A stretch of 64,000 nucleotides of DNA from Cristatella mucedo (Eukaryota; Bryozoa; Phylactolaemata; Cristatellidae), in NCBI GenBank assembly GCA_009760855.2, contig WPIO01000112.1, positions 799,501 through 863,500 of the forward strand, given 5' to 3'. This document shows positions 1-11,060 of this stretch, piece after piece (the stretch's first letter is position 1; each line of letters begins with the position of its first letter). The translations under genes and the position numbers were made by a program. A model generated the notes under the pieces. It did not search any database, was not told where the DNA came from, and was given only the letters and a program-made list of their open reading frames with translations.

Positions 1-385
1 GTCAGCATTGCTTGCTGCGGCAAGGCACCTAGGCATCATCACCTAGGCATTCACTCGGTCTTGTCTTTTGCGGCACCGACTTCAGCGTAGTTGGTGGTTT
101 CCATGCAGCCTTGACTGCTGCCAGTATCGAATGCACCGACCGTTATATATGAGAGCGGCATGCTCGCGAGAGCGCTTGCTGCGATTCGAGCATGCCCGGC
201 CCGCCCGCGGCATGCCGAATCCTGTTGAACACGTTTTCGAAATTGGCTGCCTCCATTTGACCCTCTTCCGGCTGGCTACTTGCAACGGCTGTGGCTGCTA
301 GTGCATGCGAGGCAATGGGCCAGGCTCTGCCCCATGAGCTCACGCCAGCTGGTGTTGCAGACGTGTCCGTGCCTGCGCTTTTTAG

Positions 386-553
386 CCAGACGTTCGTCAT
401 AGAAAACGCGCACGGTCAACTGGCCAGGGATGTCGATTTCAATCCGAACAAGCAGTACTACCTGGCAAGCTGCGGCGACGACTGCAAGGCGAAAATCTGG
501 GACACTCGCAAGGCCACCGAAGCGCTCAAGGTCCTCGACCAGCACTCGCACTG
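386..553 (+). CDS. EIPR1: EIPR1 (TSSC1) WD40 protein, internal coding exon
   Basis: EIPR1 is a WD40 beta-propeller protein that binds the EARP and GARP tethering complexes and acts in endosomal recycling and dense-core vesicle traffic. This exon encodes the segment with [30 protein letters not shown] and WDTR, which follows remembered human EIPR1 nearly residue for residue (human [21 protein letters not shown]). It is one WD blade. The exon opens after a tttttag acceptor with one base completing the previous codon and ends in TG before a GTGAGC donor. TG plus the first base of the next exon restores Trp of the HSHWVW motif. Earlier exons lie left of the window. Identity is from recognition, not a search. 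Confidence 0.93.
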
Positions 554-1158
554 GTGAGCAGCATTGAGACGCCGTAATCCCTACCTGACGCAATGCTCTG
601 CCTCGGTTGTGGCGGGCAGGGCTGTGCAGGATCTTGCTGGTCGCTCCCTCACTCGCTCGGTGGGATTCAGGCACCAACTCGCGTGCCTGGCGTCCGGCCT
701 TGGCCGTACCTTGATGTCTGCAGTGACGTCACACGCCACAATTGAGGCCGGCTGTGCAAACGTAATGGCGGCCTGCGTCTCGAATCTTCGTTCTGTTTGC
801 CATGCTGGCTTAATGAGCTGTCGACTTTAGCGGCATTCTCTTTTTCTTTCCTACATGCGTCCCCCACATTGCGGGCCTTGCACCGTTGTTTGCTTTGCTC
901 CTGTGCATCTGGCCATGTAGAGTGTCACGTGTAGTTGTTCTCTCTCTCCCGAGCCCTCCCCACTCAAATGGCTTCCGAGGCTTCCCGTGGCTGGCTGTGC
1001 GTAATGTGTACAGGTAACGCTGCTTGTCTTGTGTGTCTTGTCTTTTGTCTTGTGTGATCCTCTTCGAGTTGCCGTGACTCAGTACGCTCTGCAGCGATTG
1101 GAGGTAGATTGCTGTACGGCTGCTGCAGCAGCAACTGGCTCGATTTTGGCGTCCCTAG

Positions 1159-1353
1159 GGTGTGGAGCGTGCGCTACAGTCACTTCCACGATCAGCTGAT
1201 CCTGACGTCAAGCAGTGACGGACGTGTGGTGCTGACCAATGTCCAGTCTCTGTCTTCTGAGCCCTACGGACGCCTCCTCGACGACGAAGACGGCGATCGA
1301 GAAGACGGCGCTGCAAATGCCGGCGGGAGCAAAGATGGCCCGTCCATTGCCCA
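1159..1353 (+). CDS. EIPR1: EIPR1 coding exon, penultimate
   Basis: Begins after ccctag and continues the Trp codon split by the previous intron, giving [20 protein letters not shown], the counterpart of human [20 protein letters not shown]. It goes on through [13 protein letters not shown] into an acidic, Gly/Ala-rich linker that differs from the vertebrate linker, as expected of a loop between propeller blades. It ends in CA before a GTGAGT donor; CA plus G of the next exon gives Gln. The in-frame stop seen just beyond lies inside the intron. Confidence 0.93.
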
Positions 1354-3404
1354 GTGAGTGCTGACAAGCAGTCTCCTCGTTGCAGTGGAGGTGGCAGCAG
1401 AGGTCTTGCCATTGCTCTTACTTATGCCACGTCTGGGAGGCCTGTTGGCGATCTTACGGAGCCTCGGTGCCCATCCTGGTCACCGAGGCTGTCGAGAGAT
1501 TGATGTCCAGTCGAAGTGCTCGCTCGCTTGCCTGTCTGTCTGTCTCTGCCGAGCCCGTGACAAGTACGACTCTGGCAGTGAGCTGACCCTGTAAATGGGC
1601 TGGGCTAGTGCTGGCCAAACAGCCGACGGAGACGACGTCATCCGGCACGCTGAGTGCCTGCCGTCTGCATGGACTGCTCCTTGAGCTGCCCTTGCCTTTC
1701 GATAGCTCTGCCTCGTTTTTCGAGAAGTTGACATCGTTCTCGCTGTCCAGCTTGGCCTCTTGCTCGCCTCCTCCTCGTCCTCAGCTGCTGCGAGCAAGCA
1801 CTACTGGGCAGCTCTTCTGGAACGCCGGTCGCTGTGAGGGAACGGCCACTTCCAACAGCTGCTGCTTGCCGTCGTGCGACAATGACGGCATCGAGCGGCT
1901 CGGAAGAATGGCCAGTGGCAGTCGGCATGCTGGCCATTCTGACCATGATGACCTAATGTCTGTGCTTTTAAGCAACTGGTTCGTAATCATGAGTTATGTT
2001 CGTTCTAATGAGAGAGGTTGGTTGATTCAAAAGGTCCTGTCTGCTTTTGCAGCCTCTATTTGGGTGCACCGATCGTCTCTAATCGAATAATAGACTCGGC
2101 AAGGTTGGGCGTTGAGTCCAGGGAGGCAGGTCCGCCTAGTTTGCCGAGTTGGCACTTAATTGTTAATTATCACAAGTTGGCAATTAATTAAATGCGCAAT
2201 TACTTTGGCCTTAGGCAGACCGATGTCGTGTGAACCGGTTGACCGCCAAGTTGGTCGAAAATACTGGATTGCATGGGCGTAGTATTGGTCTGATGTCCCG
2301 TGCCCTACCGTGATGCCACTATGCCACCGGGTCTCCCTCTCTAACTCCTGCAGAGCCGTTAGGATTAATAATAATAAAAATAATAATAATGCACTTGATA
2401 AAGCACCCTCAGAGAACTTAATCTCTCTCTAGGCATTTTACATTTGCTGCAAAGGGAAATGCAATTGAATGGTGAGTAATATCATGCTTGAATAACAAAC
2501 AAAATGAATAATATGGTTAGGGGTGACATGCACAGGGTCAGCATGCAAATGTGGTTAGTGGCAGCATGCACAGTGTCAGCATGCATAAGCACATCAAGGA
2601 CGAATCACAGGGACCCACTAAATGCTGTCCTAAATAGGTGTGTTTTTAAGTTCTTTTTAAATGTGGTCAGGGGATGTTCTGACGTAGGTCGGGAGGGAGT
2701 TCCAGGCTTTGGGAGCATACGAACTAAATGCATGGTCTCCAAAGGATTTGAGGTTTGTACGGGGTATTTGCAGACTGTTGGATTCCGAAAAGCAGGTGGT
2801 ACAATGCTTGGCCTGATGGGGGTGTATATCTGAGAGATAGGCTGGAGCCAAAGAATGAAGTGACCTAAAAGTGAGCAACAAAACCTTGAAGTCAATCCGT
2901 TGCTTGACTGGTAGCCAGTGCAGGTCGGCGAGAAGTGGTGTGATGTGGCAACTGCGATGCTCACGACAGACAAGCCTAGCTGCAGAGTTTTGCACCAGCT
3001 GTACGTGCCTGATTGCACTGGCTAGTAGACCAGCAAGTAGTGAGTTGCAGAAGGCAAGTCGGAATATCACAAATGCATGAACCGATTCAGATGAGGTATC
3101 CCTGTCTAAACAAGCCCGAATTTCAGCAATGTTGTGTAGCTGAAAGTAGGCAGACTTGATTGTGGAGCTGATATGGTCGTCTAACGTGAAGTCATTGATG
3201 AGAGGCAAATGGTTGTTTTTCTTTTTTCATCTTTCTTCTTTAGTAGATGGCAGATTACCCTTTCCATTTGTGCAGTGGTTCGGTACCTTTTCTATGTGTG
3301 CAGTGGTTCGGCCGACCAAGATTGTGCCGTGCTTCCTACACAATGAACGTCGCCTTTGCGTTTGGCATGCCCATCTACTCATTTATCCTGCCGCCGTGTT
3401 GTAG
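1354..3404 (+). other. EIPR1 last intron, about 2 kb
   Basis: GT-AG intron joining two clear EIPR1 exons. Apart from a reverse-strand LINE fragment at 2365-3208 it holds no reading frame I can support. The 1360-2360 part is unremarkable intron sequence. Confidence 0.85.
2365..3208 (-). mobile_element. L-ATT LINE, 5'-truncated 3' part (CR1 superfamily)
   Basis: Read on the minus strand this is the end of a reverse transcriptase ORF: FCNSLLAGLL, LHWLPVKQRIDFKVLLL, AFSSYAPKAWNSLP. These C-terminal motifs are characteristic of CR1/L2/Rex1-type LINEs. The ORF is open for about 183 codons. The element then runs through a 3' UTR to a CTCTGAGGGTGC hairpin-like end and an ATT-unit tail, which appears as taataa repeats at 2365-2395 on the plus strand. 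It is 5'-truncated and sits antisense in an EIPR1 intron. Confidence 0.85.
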
Positions 3405-3612
3405 GCGTGCTCAGCAGGACATGGCGGGCACGCCTGCCGGAAGTGGTGGCGGCGACGACCACGTGGTTTGCGTGTATGAGGAGCACGAGGACAGCGTGTA
3501 CGCAGCCGAGTGGTCGCCCGCCGACCCGTGGGTGTTTGCTTCGCTCAGCTACGATGGTCGCCTCGTCATCAGTCGCGTGCCTCGAGCCGAGAAATACAAG
3601 ATCCTGCTTTGA
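3405..3612 (+). CDS. EIPR1: EIPR1 terminal coding exon with stop
   Basis: The acceptor gttgtag at 3404 is the only nearby AG giving the phase left by the previous exon. After a Gly/Ser-rich linker it encodes [20 protein letters not shown], then [18 protein letters not shown] and the C-terminus KYKILL. Human EIPR1 ends in the same way with LKYHILL. The stop TGA is at 3610-3612. A reading frame also runs upstream into intron sequence from 3247, but that part has no EIPR1 similarity and is excluded. Confidence 0.94.
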
Positions 3613-3653
3613 CATGTCGGCATCGGTCGCCATGCTCGGCTCTTTTTTGCATA

Positions 3654-3659
3654 AATAAA
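3654..3659 (+). promoter_or_regulatory. EIPR1: EIPR1 polyadenylation signal AATAAA
   Basis: A canonical AATAAA hexamer lies 42 bases after the EIPR1 stop codon and is followed by GT-rich sequence, the usual layout of a poly(A) site. The 3' UTR would be very short. Confidence 0.75.
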
Positions 3660-3660
3660 G

Positions 3661-5600
3661 TGCGATCACAGTGCTCGCTTGCTGTCTTGCTATCGGTGCC
3701 CAAGTATGTAGCAAGTGCTTAGTGTGCGTCTGCTTAGTCCAGTTGTGCAAGCTGGCTATGCGTGACGCCACCTTGGAAGTGTGCATGTTTGCGTGCATGG
3801 ATTGTTGTGTGGGTCCACACATGTTTTATGTGCATCGTGTGTGCATGAGATTGATGTGTGTGTGTGCGCGAACGCGTTGGTACGGTATTCATGAGCAACA
3901 GTCGAGCTTTGTTGCTTTGTCGATGCTTCAATCCTGTTCGTGTAGTGACACTTGATCGCTAGATCCGGTAGTTCTGCCGCGGCGATCTTGGTCAGCCCAG
4001 GCAGCTTCCCACTGCGCCTTCTCATTTGGGATCAGTGGTGAAGTACTCAGTTAAGTTCACGACCCAGATTGTGGGTTCGATCCTAAAGCATACAATTGTT
4101 TAGCTTGCTGCAAGTGGTGTGAAAGCCGCTAAGCTTAGCTGATGCTCTATGGATGAGGGTGCTGAATCAGTCGATCTTTAATTTTTACTTCACTTCATGC
4201 TTGCACAGGTGAAGTTAGCACGATCTAAAGTGCTCACTCAGATGCTTTTATGAACTGCCGAGGTTTCACAAAAAAGCAGCTACACTGCAACCACGAAATA
4301 TGTGCCAACCCGTAATAAAAACGCACATGCAAAATCATGCTGCTATCTATTGCTCTGTAGGGGTCGTACACTTAGTTAAAAGGTCGTGAGTGTCTGCAAT
4401 GTTTTGGAGACGTGCACACACACGAACACGTGGAGACACGTGCCTCCGACCGGCTCCTCGGCCTTACCACGAATGCTTATAACAAATAGCCATCTACCGT
4501 ATGCATATCAAATTAATGCATGTTCGATACACAGAAACGTAAAGCCTGGCGTTAAATTCGTTGTTAAAAGGCTAGGACTCAGCATTGCTAAGAGAAGAAA
4601 AAACCCAGATGCTACAAACGAGGTGTAGCTGTCTCTGCGCATGGAAAGAATTCGGAAAGAGTAGTATTCATAATGGTGTCAGTCCTTGCCGCGGTGAGAC
4701 AAATGCCAATCAAGCCCCGAGCCTTTAAACCACAGCATCGTCTTAAGCTTCTGCTGCTGTGCACCGCAGAAGTGAAAAGAAGTTTTAAGATAGGCCTATT
4801 GGGTCCTGAAAATAAAAAAAATTTAAATTTAAAAAGGAGCGACACACGTAAACCTATTTAAAAGCCATCTAATAATCGGCTAGTAACTCAGTTTAGAGGG
4901 CCTGAACCTATGCCCCGAAGGTTAGTGCTTCTGCAACCACCCCACCAGGTGACTAAATTCTTTCTGGCCATATATTCTGACTAAGTAGCTGAAGACATTC
5001 TGGATTTTCTTGGCTGTAGCAGATTTCCAGATTTTCGAATGGTTTATTCTTGAATCAGTTGCCATTAGATCCCCGTCGAAAACCGTGGCTCTCAGGCTTT
5101 TGGTCTACCGACAAACTTCCGGCTATCCAACATTGTTTTTAGTATAATTTTCTGAGTTCATCGCCAAAATAGTTCCCCACCTGCCTGACGAGCCGATCGT
5201 TTGGTTGTTGGTGCCTTCAAAGAGGACCGTCAACAAAATTCGTGAAGCATTGGTCCGGCAATAAAATATTTGCTTAGGGTACCTTTCAATAGGCAAGCGT
5301 GTTAGAAATGGTATCGGCTGTTCTGATGACTTCCACATAAAGAAAAATTGATAATACAAACCACGTCTAACCCGAATGTAAACCGGAAGCAACATATCTA
5401 CCAATAGAAAGTTCACGTATCGGAGTGAAATTTGGAATGTGAGTTCAGCTCTGCTCGTTTGACATAACTCAAGAAAAAGGTGATTTTGGTTAGATAAATT
5501 TTGCTGTACACATCATAAAACGTCGCGGAGCTTTTTTCTGCAATAATATACGCAAAGTGCCAAGAGTTAGTCAAAGCACTCGAGCGGCCAAAGGCTAACC
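3661..5600. other. Intergenic, no gene seen
   Basis: About 1.9 kb downstream of EIPR1. GT-rich to about 3880, then AT-rich low-complexity sequence. A decayed tRNA-like piece at about 4029-4130 is listed separately. I see no splice-bounded coding segment on either strand. Confidence 0.6.
4029..4130 (+). mobile_element. Decayed tRNA-derived SINE head
   Basis: Contains gtgggttcgatcct, a good match to a tRNA B box, with a weak A-box-like stretch (gtggtgaagtactcagt) about 35 bases upstream. There is no clear 3' body, and it cannot fold into a full tRNA as written, so I call it a SINE remnant. Confidence 0.35.
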
Positions 5601-5616
5601 GGAAGGATTCGGGGGG

Positions 5617-6125
5617 ATGTCAGTTTTAGCCAGAAAGTAAGTCAGCCAGCCAGCAACCTACCGGGTCTGAGCCTTCGCCATCAAGGGAACGAGGCAGGCA
5701 CCCTCACCCCATATCGACGACGGCAGAAATTGCCGGAGTCGGGTGTTCGGTGGTAGGCTTGAGACGTGGACTGCGGACGTCAGCCACGTTCGTGTACGAG
5801 CAAGCGGTTGGTCTTTCCGGTTTCAAGTTAGGGACGGAAGGACTAATGTTCACGGTTAGGGGGCAGATTTTTGTTAGATCGGCGTTCGGAACACTTGGGG
5901 CTTCAGCTGAGCCACTAGAAGCCTGAACCGGAGGCTGTTAGTTATTTCCATGCGCGCGAGCACTCTGTGTATATAGTCCGTGTGTGTTCTCTCAGCGTGT
6001 GCTTGTGAGGAATGTGGTTAACGCTAACTAGACGCCCAGCGGTGTTTTAAGCTTGCAAATAAAGTTCAGTACAATGCCCAATGTGTGCTTCGCATCTTGG
6101 TCCAGTTCAGTCCAGTAAACTCAGG
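5617..6125 (+). mobile_element. Candidate solo LTR (weak)
   Basis: A TG...CA-bounded stretch with LTR-like layout: a TATA-like gtgtatatag near 5972, then about 90 bases on an AATAAA at 6058-6063, then a GT-rich and C-rich end. No internal retroelement genes flank it and only one copy is visible, so it would be an old solo LTR. Ends and family are uncertain. Confidence 0.3.
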
Positions 6126-6547
6126 ACCACTAGTTTGCGATTAGTAGGATAGCGCTAGTAAGCCTGTAGGCGAGGCGACGTGCTTATTTCGTATTTAGTG
6201 CGGCGACTCAAAACTCGGCTACTCCGCTTGACGGACGGCGGAGGAGCGTTGCAGACTGGTCGCCTTCACATCTCTACAGGGGTCCGTTCTCGGTTTTTTT
6301 CGGTTCTCTTTTTATGCCGAGTCTCTCGATTACGCAATTCGTTTCCGTGGCATCGGCTATCACATCTAGGCTGGTGAGTGTCAGCTGAGACTTGCTTTTT
6401 AAATCATCGCAATTAGCAGCGGCCACTGACAGTGAATGCCTGCTTTGCAAACATTCAATCCTGAATTTCAGTCAATCCTCCCCGTAATCCAAACGAGGAG
6501 ACCACCTACCACTCATAGGACTCTGAGCGTGCGGATATATTAGGGTA
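6126..6547. other. Intergenic, no gene seen
   Basis: Short open frames only, with no splice context, family motif or repeat similarity that I recognise. Confidence 0.5.
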
Positions 6548-6690
6548 TATAATACAATAAGATTCATTTGTATAGCGCCACAAGTGAACTTAATCTCTAT
6601 TGAGGCGCTCCACAAATGCCACGGGGCTCGCGCCTACGACCACGGTCGTCAAATATATCCACCTTGGCCACGGTCATTAAAAGCGAGTAG
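6548..6690 (-). mobile_element. SINE-B copy
   Basis: Minus-strand SINE. The plus strand reads tttgtatagcgccacaag, then aacttaatctctattgagg, which is the reverse of the SINE-B 3' tail. It is followed by gcctacgaccacggtcgtc, the reversed B-box region of the tRNA-like head. Diverged and incomplete at the head. Confidence 0.6.
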
Positions 6691-7024
6691 TTTTAACTAC
6701 TGGGCAAAACCGCGGCGGGTGATTTGCTCTTGTAATTAGCGACGCCTAGCTGCGAGATGAGCAAAAGATCCTGCTTGCTCCCTGTTTCTTCCTAGGCTGG
6801 ATTGTGTTTCAGCCTGTTCTTGATGGGCTGTCAAACATCGATTTAAGCATACGCAGCCGTCGATGAATTCCTGTAGGTCAATGTAGGTCAACAAATCAAA
6901 CTAGAGGTTAGAGGCCATATGTTTCCTTTCCTGAAGGAGTTGCGATGACCCCCCCCCCTTCCCCGTTGAACAACCGACACAGAGCCAAGTTGTTAGGCTG
7001 ACTCACATGGTCCACCACAAGGCT

Positions 7025-7205
7025 TAGCCCCTTTATACCGAGCTGAACTGCTGCACCAGTTTCAGCGGGCCTCCGCTGTCTATAGTTCCCCTATAGACAT
7101 TGGCTGTTCGATTCCTTTGCTTAAAGATTATTGGCGACGGAAGCTTTTGCTCTGCAGGTTCAAGACTGTGAAATTCACATCCCACCCTTTTGAGGTGGAG
7201 GGGAA
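7025..7205 (+). mobile_element. L-ATTAC LINE fragment
   Basis: Diverged match to the C-terminal coding end of the L-ATTAC LINE: gagctgaactgctgcacc, gcttaaagattattggcga and gctctgcaggttc align in order with the better copies at 43.4 kb and 57.6 kb. Confidence 0.65.
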
Positions 7206-8667
7206 AACTTAGAGCTGTGGCGCCTCTCCAAGGATATCCTCTGAGAAATTGCTATTTCCCAATTTGAAAGAGCGAGAAGCTCCCCCCCCCCCCCCCGAGG
7301 GCATCAGTTGGAAGCCCTTTGTAGAGCCACCTGTCTAAAGGAAATTTGCGAGTTATCTCTATACGGTTGAATCGGGTAGAGTCCCTCTACTAGTTTTACT
7401 GGGTCTTTCCGCTGCGTGTGACAAATGTATCATCTGAAGCCTCCCCATATTCCTTGAGCGTTTTCTTCTCGTCCAGCCATCACTGGAAAATCCACTTCTC
7501 ATGGACCTGAACTTGCTTCCTTTATCGACTTCAAGGTCTCAAGGCCACTCACTTTTAGGGCTCGCTTAATCATTTACTTACGGATCCCTTCGTAGCACCA
7601 GCTTCCCTGACGAGTCATCTAAAAGTGTCAATAAACAACGTCAAATGTACGGCGAACGTGCCTTATAATGCTCTCCAAGCCTCAAAAGTGCTAAGGATTG
7701 ACATCACAATATTCTGTGTGTTGATGAGATTTAAAGGAGCTGAAAGTTCTCCCATAGCATTTGTTCTCGTGAATGTGGATTTTCTTTTTACGTACTTATG
7801 GGTGCTGTAAGTGTGCATACTATTACCACAAATCAGTTGACATGTTTTCTCTCCGGCTAATGAAAAGTACTAAGGAAGAGACGAGTTCTCTTAGGGTTTT
7901 AACAATTTTTATGATCACATTTATGATATCCCAATTTGAATAGAACTGCATAGTAGGGGCGAGACCGAACGAGAAATATTATTAGCAGAACTGCAGTAAT
8001 TACTTCTAAAATGCCAGTCAATCTCAAACCGTCTACGATGAACCTTCCATCTGCAAAATGTGAACATGGTTTATGAATAAGCTTGACAATTTGAAGAGGT
8101 CTCGGATGAATTTTAAGAGACCTATAGATAAAAGCAGTTAGCACTCTCCATAGCACTAAAAAAAGAACTAAATACCGTCTTTGACACTTCAGATGTGCTG
8201 AAAAGAAAGCATGACAATTGGTAAGTGATCACAAGCAGTAGCAAGCACCTGTCGCATGGATTATTAACAGGCTGCTGTGTATAGTTGGGGGTTCCCGGCA
8301 GACGATGAAGGGCACAGATCGGGAGCTCCGACCTGGGGAATTGCAGTATACGAGATGCGATGTCACAAATGCTGAACGTTCATAAATGTGGACTAAACGG
8401 TGCTCGATCATGAGCTCGCGCAGGAGGGCGAGATGTGGTGCATTTAGGGTGCTGACGACATACGAGCCTCGCTGCATGACGTCAAACGCGTCAATATTTT
8501 AGAGACCATGCCTTGCGTTGGTATGTTCACAATGCCTGGAACCTTCCTGACTCCTTCTCAGGACACCTTCACCTCCCGATTTGAAATTTATAACAAAGCC
8601 ACTAAACCAACCTGCACCTCTCAGCATTGCTCCATCGACATCCTTCTTTTCCAGCATACGTTTAGTA
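7206..8667. other. Intergenic, no gene seen
   Basis: AT-rich, with a short C run at about 7285-7295 and only short scattered frames. No repeat family recognised. Confidence 0.5.
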
Positions 8668-8733
8668 ATAATAATAATAATAACACTCGATAGTTCAACA
8701 GCTTCCTTTATATAGCGACAGAAGAGCCCTTGT
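8668..8733 (-). mobile_element. SINE-A copy, 3' part (split copy)
   Basis: An AAT-unit tail and tatatagcgacagaagagcc match the 3' end of SINE-A on the minus strand. The match stops abruptly at about 8733 and resumes at about 9468 with the next base of the SINE consensus (ctttacggctatcgcc). One SINE has therefore been split by a 0.73-kb insertion. Confidence 0.7.
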
Positions 8734-9467
8734 ACCCAGGCTTGGTTTGGTTGGCTGGGGCGTTACAGCAGTAACGAGATAAATGTCACCGGCTAGGCCG
8801 GGGTCTGACCTATGGGCACAGCCGGATGTGCTCTGACGAGAGGGCACTGGGGCTTTTGGGGAACGGAAGTTAGCCGAGTGTGTCGTGGTGTTGGAGGCTC
8901 CCGGTCTCGCCGAGTTATGCACCTGGATGGGTGCAGGCGTGCTCCGGCGATGCAGCCACGCACGAAAGGCGACGAGAACCCAAGGCCCGAGCGGAGCCAG
9001 ATAGCACGATCATTGTTACGGCTTGTGTATTCCGCATTCCCCCGTGTAGCGAGTTCGTGGCTCCCCCTCCCCGTGAGCTGGCGTCTTTCGGCGGAAGCTC
9101 TCGACTGTGGTAGACGTCGAGTCCGACTGTCCAAGCAGTTACTCAGCTAGCCGAATCTTTGACGGTGTATGCTTGTACAGTTGGAACGGAGTCGGTACAA
9201 GACGGCGGGACTTTCGAAGTCGACTGAGCCGCTGACATTTTCGTCTGCGCTTTCGGCGTCACCTCGCGCCCCTATAGTTTACCATGTGTAGGATCCTCCC
9301 TGTAGACTTGCTTAGTTCCCCTGTTTTTGTTGGCGCATGCGATATTATAAAGAGGTTTAACCTGACGGCTGCTCGTCTTACCCTAGCTTAGCGGCTTGGG
9401 AAGTGGCACATGGCCTGAGCATGGCGGGGATTGGCGGGAGATAGCCTCTGACCCCTGGATCTCGGCT
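8734..9467 (+). mobile_element. Candidate solo LTR inserted in a SINE-A
   Basis: About 734 bp that exactly interrupts a SINE-A copy. It starts with TGTACCC and ends with GGCTACA (TG...CA), has similar CCCT/CCTT bases on the two sides as a possible short target duplication, and carries a TATA-like attataaag near 9349. These are solo-LTR features. No internal coding region is present. It is younger than the SINE it splits. Family not determined. Confidence 0.5.
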
Positions 9468-9600
9468 ACACCTTTACGGCTATCGCCGTCGCTTGCAGCG
9501 GTGATAAAGATTCATCCATTGCAGGATTCGAACCCACGACCTCGGGATCGAGGTCGAGTAAAGCAACCGCCCCTTTAGGCGCTAAGCAAATAAATGTATT
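9468..9600 (-). mobile_element. SINE-A copy, tRNA-like head (split copy)
   Basis: Continuation of the SINE at 8668. The minus strand carries the B box GGTTCGAATCC (plus-strand ggattcgaacc near 9523-9533) preceded by the anticodon-side GACCTCGATCCCGAGG. The A-box side decays toward 9600. Confidence 0.75.
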
Positions 9601-9959
9601 CTCTATTTTTTTACCCAAGGGCATGAAAAGAGTACAGCCTGTGAGGTAAGGAAAACAGGCCTAGGGTACCTTGTGTTGAGTTGCCTAGCGTTACTGTCAC
9701 CGGATTTTAGAGTCGAAATGTTGGCTTTGCCATTGGATTTCAAACTTTGGACCCTTCAGATATAATCAGAAAAGACTGCTCCCGTTAGATCCACAATGTA
9801 CACTCAAAACATAAGTACATAAATATTTGTGAAGATGAATAGGTACCATTACCTAGCCGCTGTCCTGTCAGTTGATTGACTCGCTCTTCGTCTAACAGCA
9901 CTGAACACAAACACACGAGGTATTTTAACATTTTCTGTTATCGAAACTAAGGTTATACA
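9601..9959. other. Intergenic, no gene seen
   Basis: No coding signal or repeat similarity recognised. It may include the unlocated left end of the neighbouring Tc1-like element. Confidence 0.4.
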
Positions 9960-11060
9960 TGCACTAATGGGTACTCACTTCAATAAGGGAGATAGGGCTA
10001 CCCCTTTTCTTCATTACTTCCTGTATTCGCCAAGGCATTGACTCAGTCAGCTTTTTGCAAACATCCGGAGTAATGCAGACCCACAGATGCTGAAGCCGGT
10101 CAAAAAAGCTGCTCGGCGGAAGACAAGACGCAATTCCCAGCTCTAAGTGAGCGCTAAAGCGCCTAGGAAGAGATTGAGTTCTCTGAGGGCGCTTTGTTAA
10201 GTGCATTATCATTATTATTATCATTAACCTGTTCTACAGATGCTCAATAGGGTTGAGATTGGGAGATTGGCATGGCAAACTAAGGACACTCGGGCACGTG
10301 AATCGGTGAACAATTAGTTCATTGCCCTTGCAGTATGCTTGGGTTCATTATCCGCTTGCCAAACGAAGTCCTCTCCCACAACAGCTCTGACACAGGGCAT
10401 GCCAACATTTGTTGACGATGTCCACGAACACGTTCTTGTACACAATCCCGTTGATTCGGTCAAGAGCTCCTACGCCGGAAGCCGAAAAACAAGCACACTT
10501 TCACACCCTTACTTGAGGATGGATTGCAAGCAGTGCGGGCGGCACTTACTGAATTTTCTCCCGACTGACTAAATTCTTCCGCTTGCCATCTCCGAAGAGC
10601 ATAAATTTACTTTCATTGGTCCATAGAATACGGTTCCAGTCGGAAGCTGTAAAGTGTGCCTGCTTTCGGAGCCACTGCAGACGGTATTTTCGTGGCCGTT
10701 AGTTAATTAATGGCTTGCATTTTTAACTTTTCTGTAAATGCAGCACTCCGGAAGCCTTCTACGAACCGTATCAACACTTACAGGCTTGCCGGTGGCCTCT
10801 TTAAGGTCTTGGAGAGAGCGGTGCTTTCCTTCGACCCAGTGCAGCCAGTTTCAGCAGACGATTATCTTTTTTTTCCTCGTCGAACGTGAGCAGCCGGAAC
10901 GTGGTAGGACGTCTATTCTACCACCCTGAAGATACTTCAGGTTATACCTAACCGAACATTCACTTAAACAAAGCTTCCGCGCCATCATAACGTTGTAAAG
11001 ACCCATCTTTTGATAGGCGGCAATTTGGCCTTCAACTTCACTAATTTAGCTCCTGTCTTC
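9960..11060 (-). mobile_element. Tc1/mariner-type DNA transposon, decayed
   Basis: On the minus strand the DDE transposase C-terminal signature SPNLNPIEHL is readable at about 10235-10265. The typical Tc1 end follows at 9975-10100: ITPDVCKKLTESMPWRIQ and VMKKRGS. The higher-coordinate part (10270-11050) keeps a DNA-binding-domain-like arrangement but is full of stops. A LINE 3' end at 10140-10235 is inserted between the two transposase pieces. I could not define terminal inverted repeats. Non-functional. Confidence 0.75.
10140..10235 (+). mobile_element. L-ATT LINE 3' end inserted in the Tc1 element
   Basis: Carries gcgcctaggaagagattgag, ttctctgagggcgctttgtt and an ATT-unit tail, the plus-strand 3' end of L-ATT. 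It is flanked on both sides by transposase sequence, so it inserted after the Tc1 copy. Confidence 0.8.
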
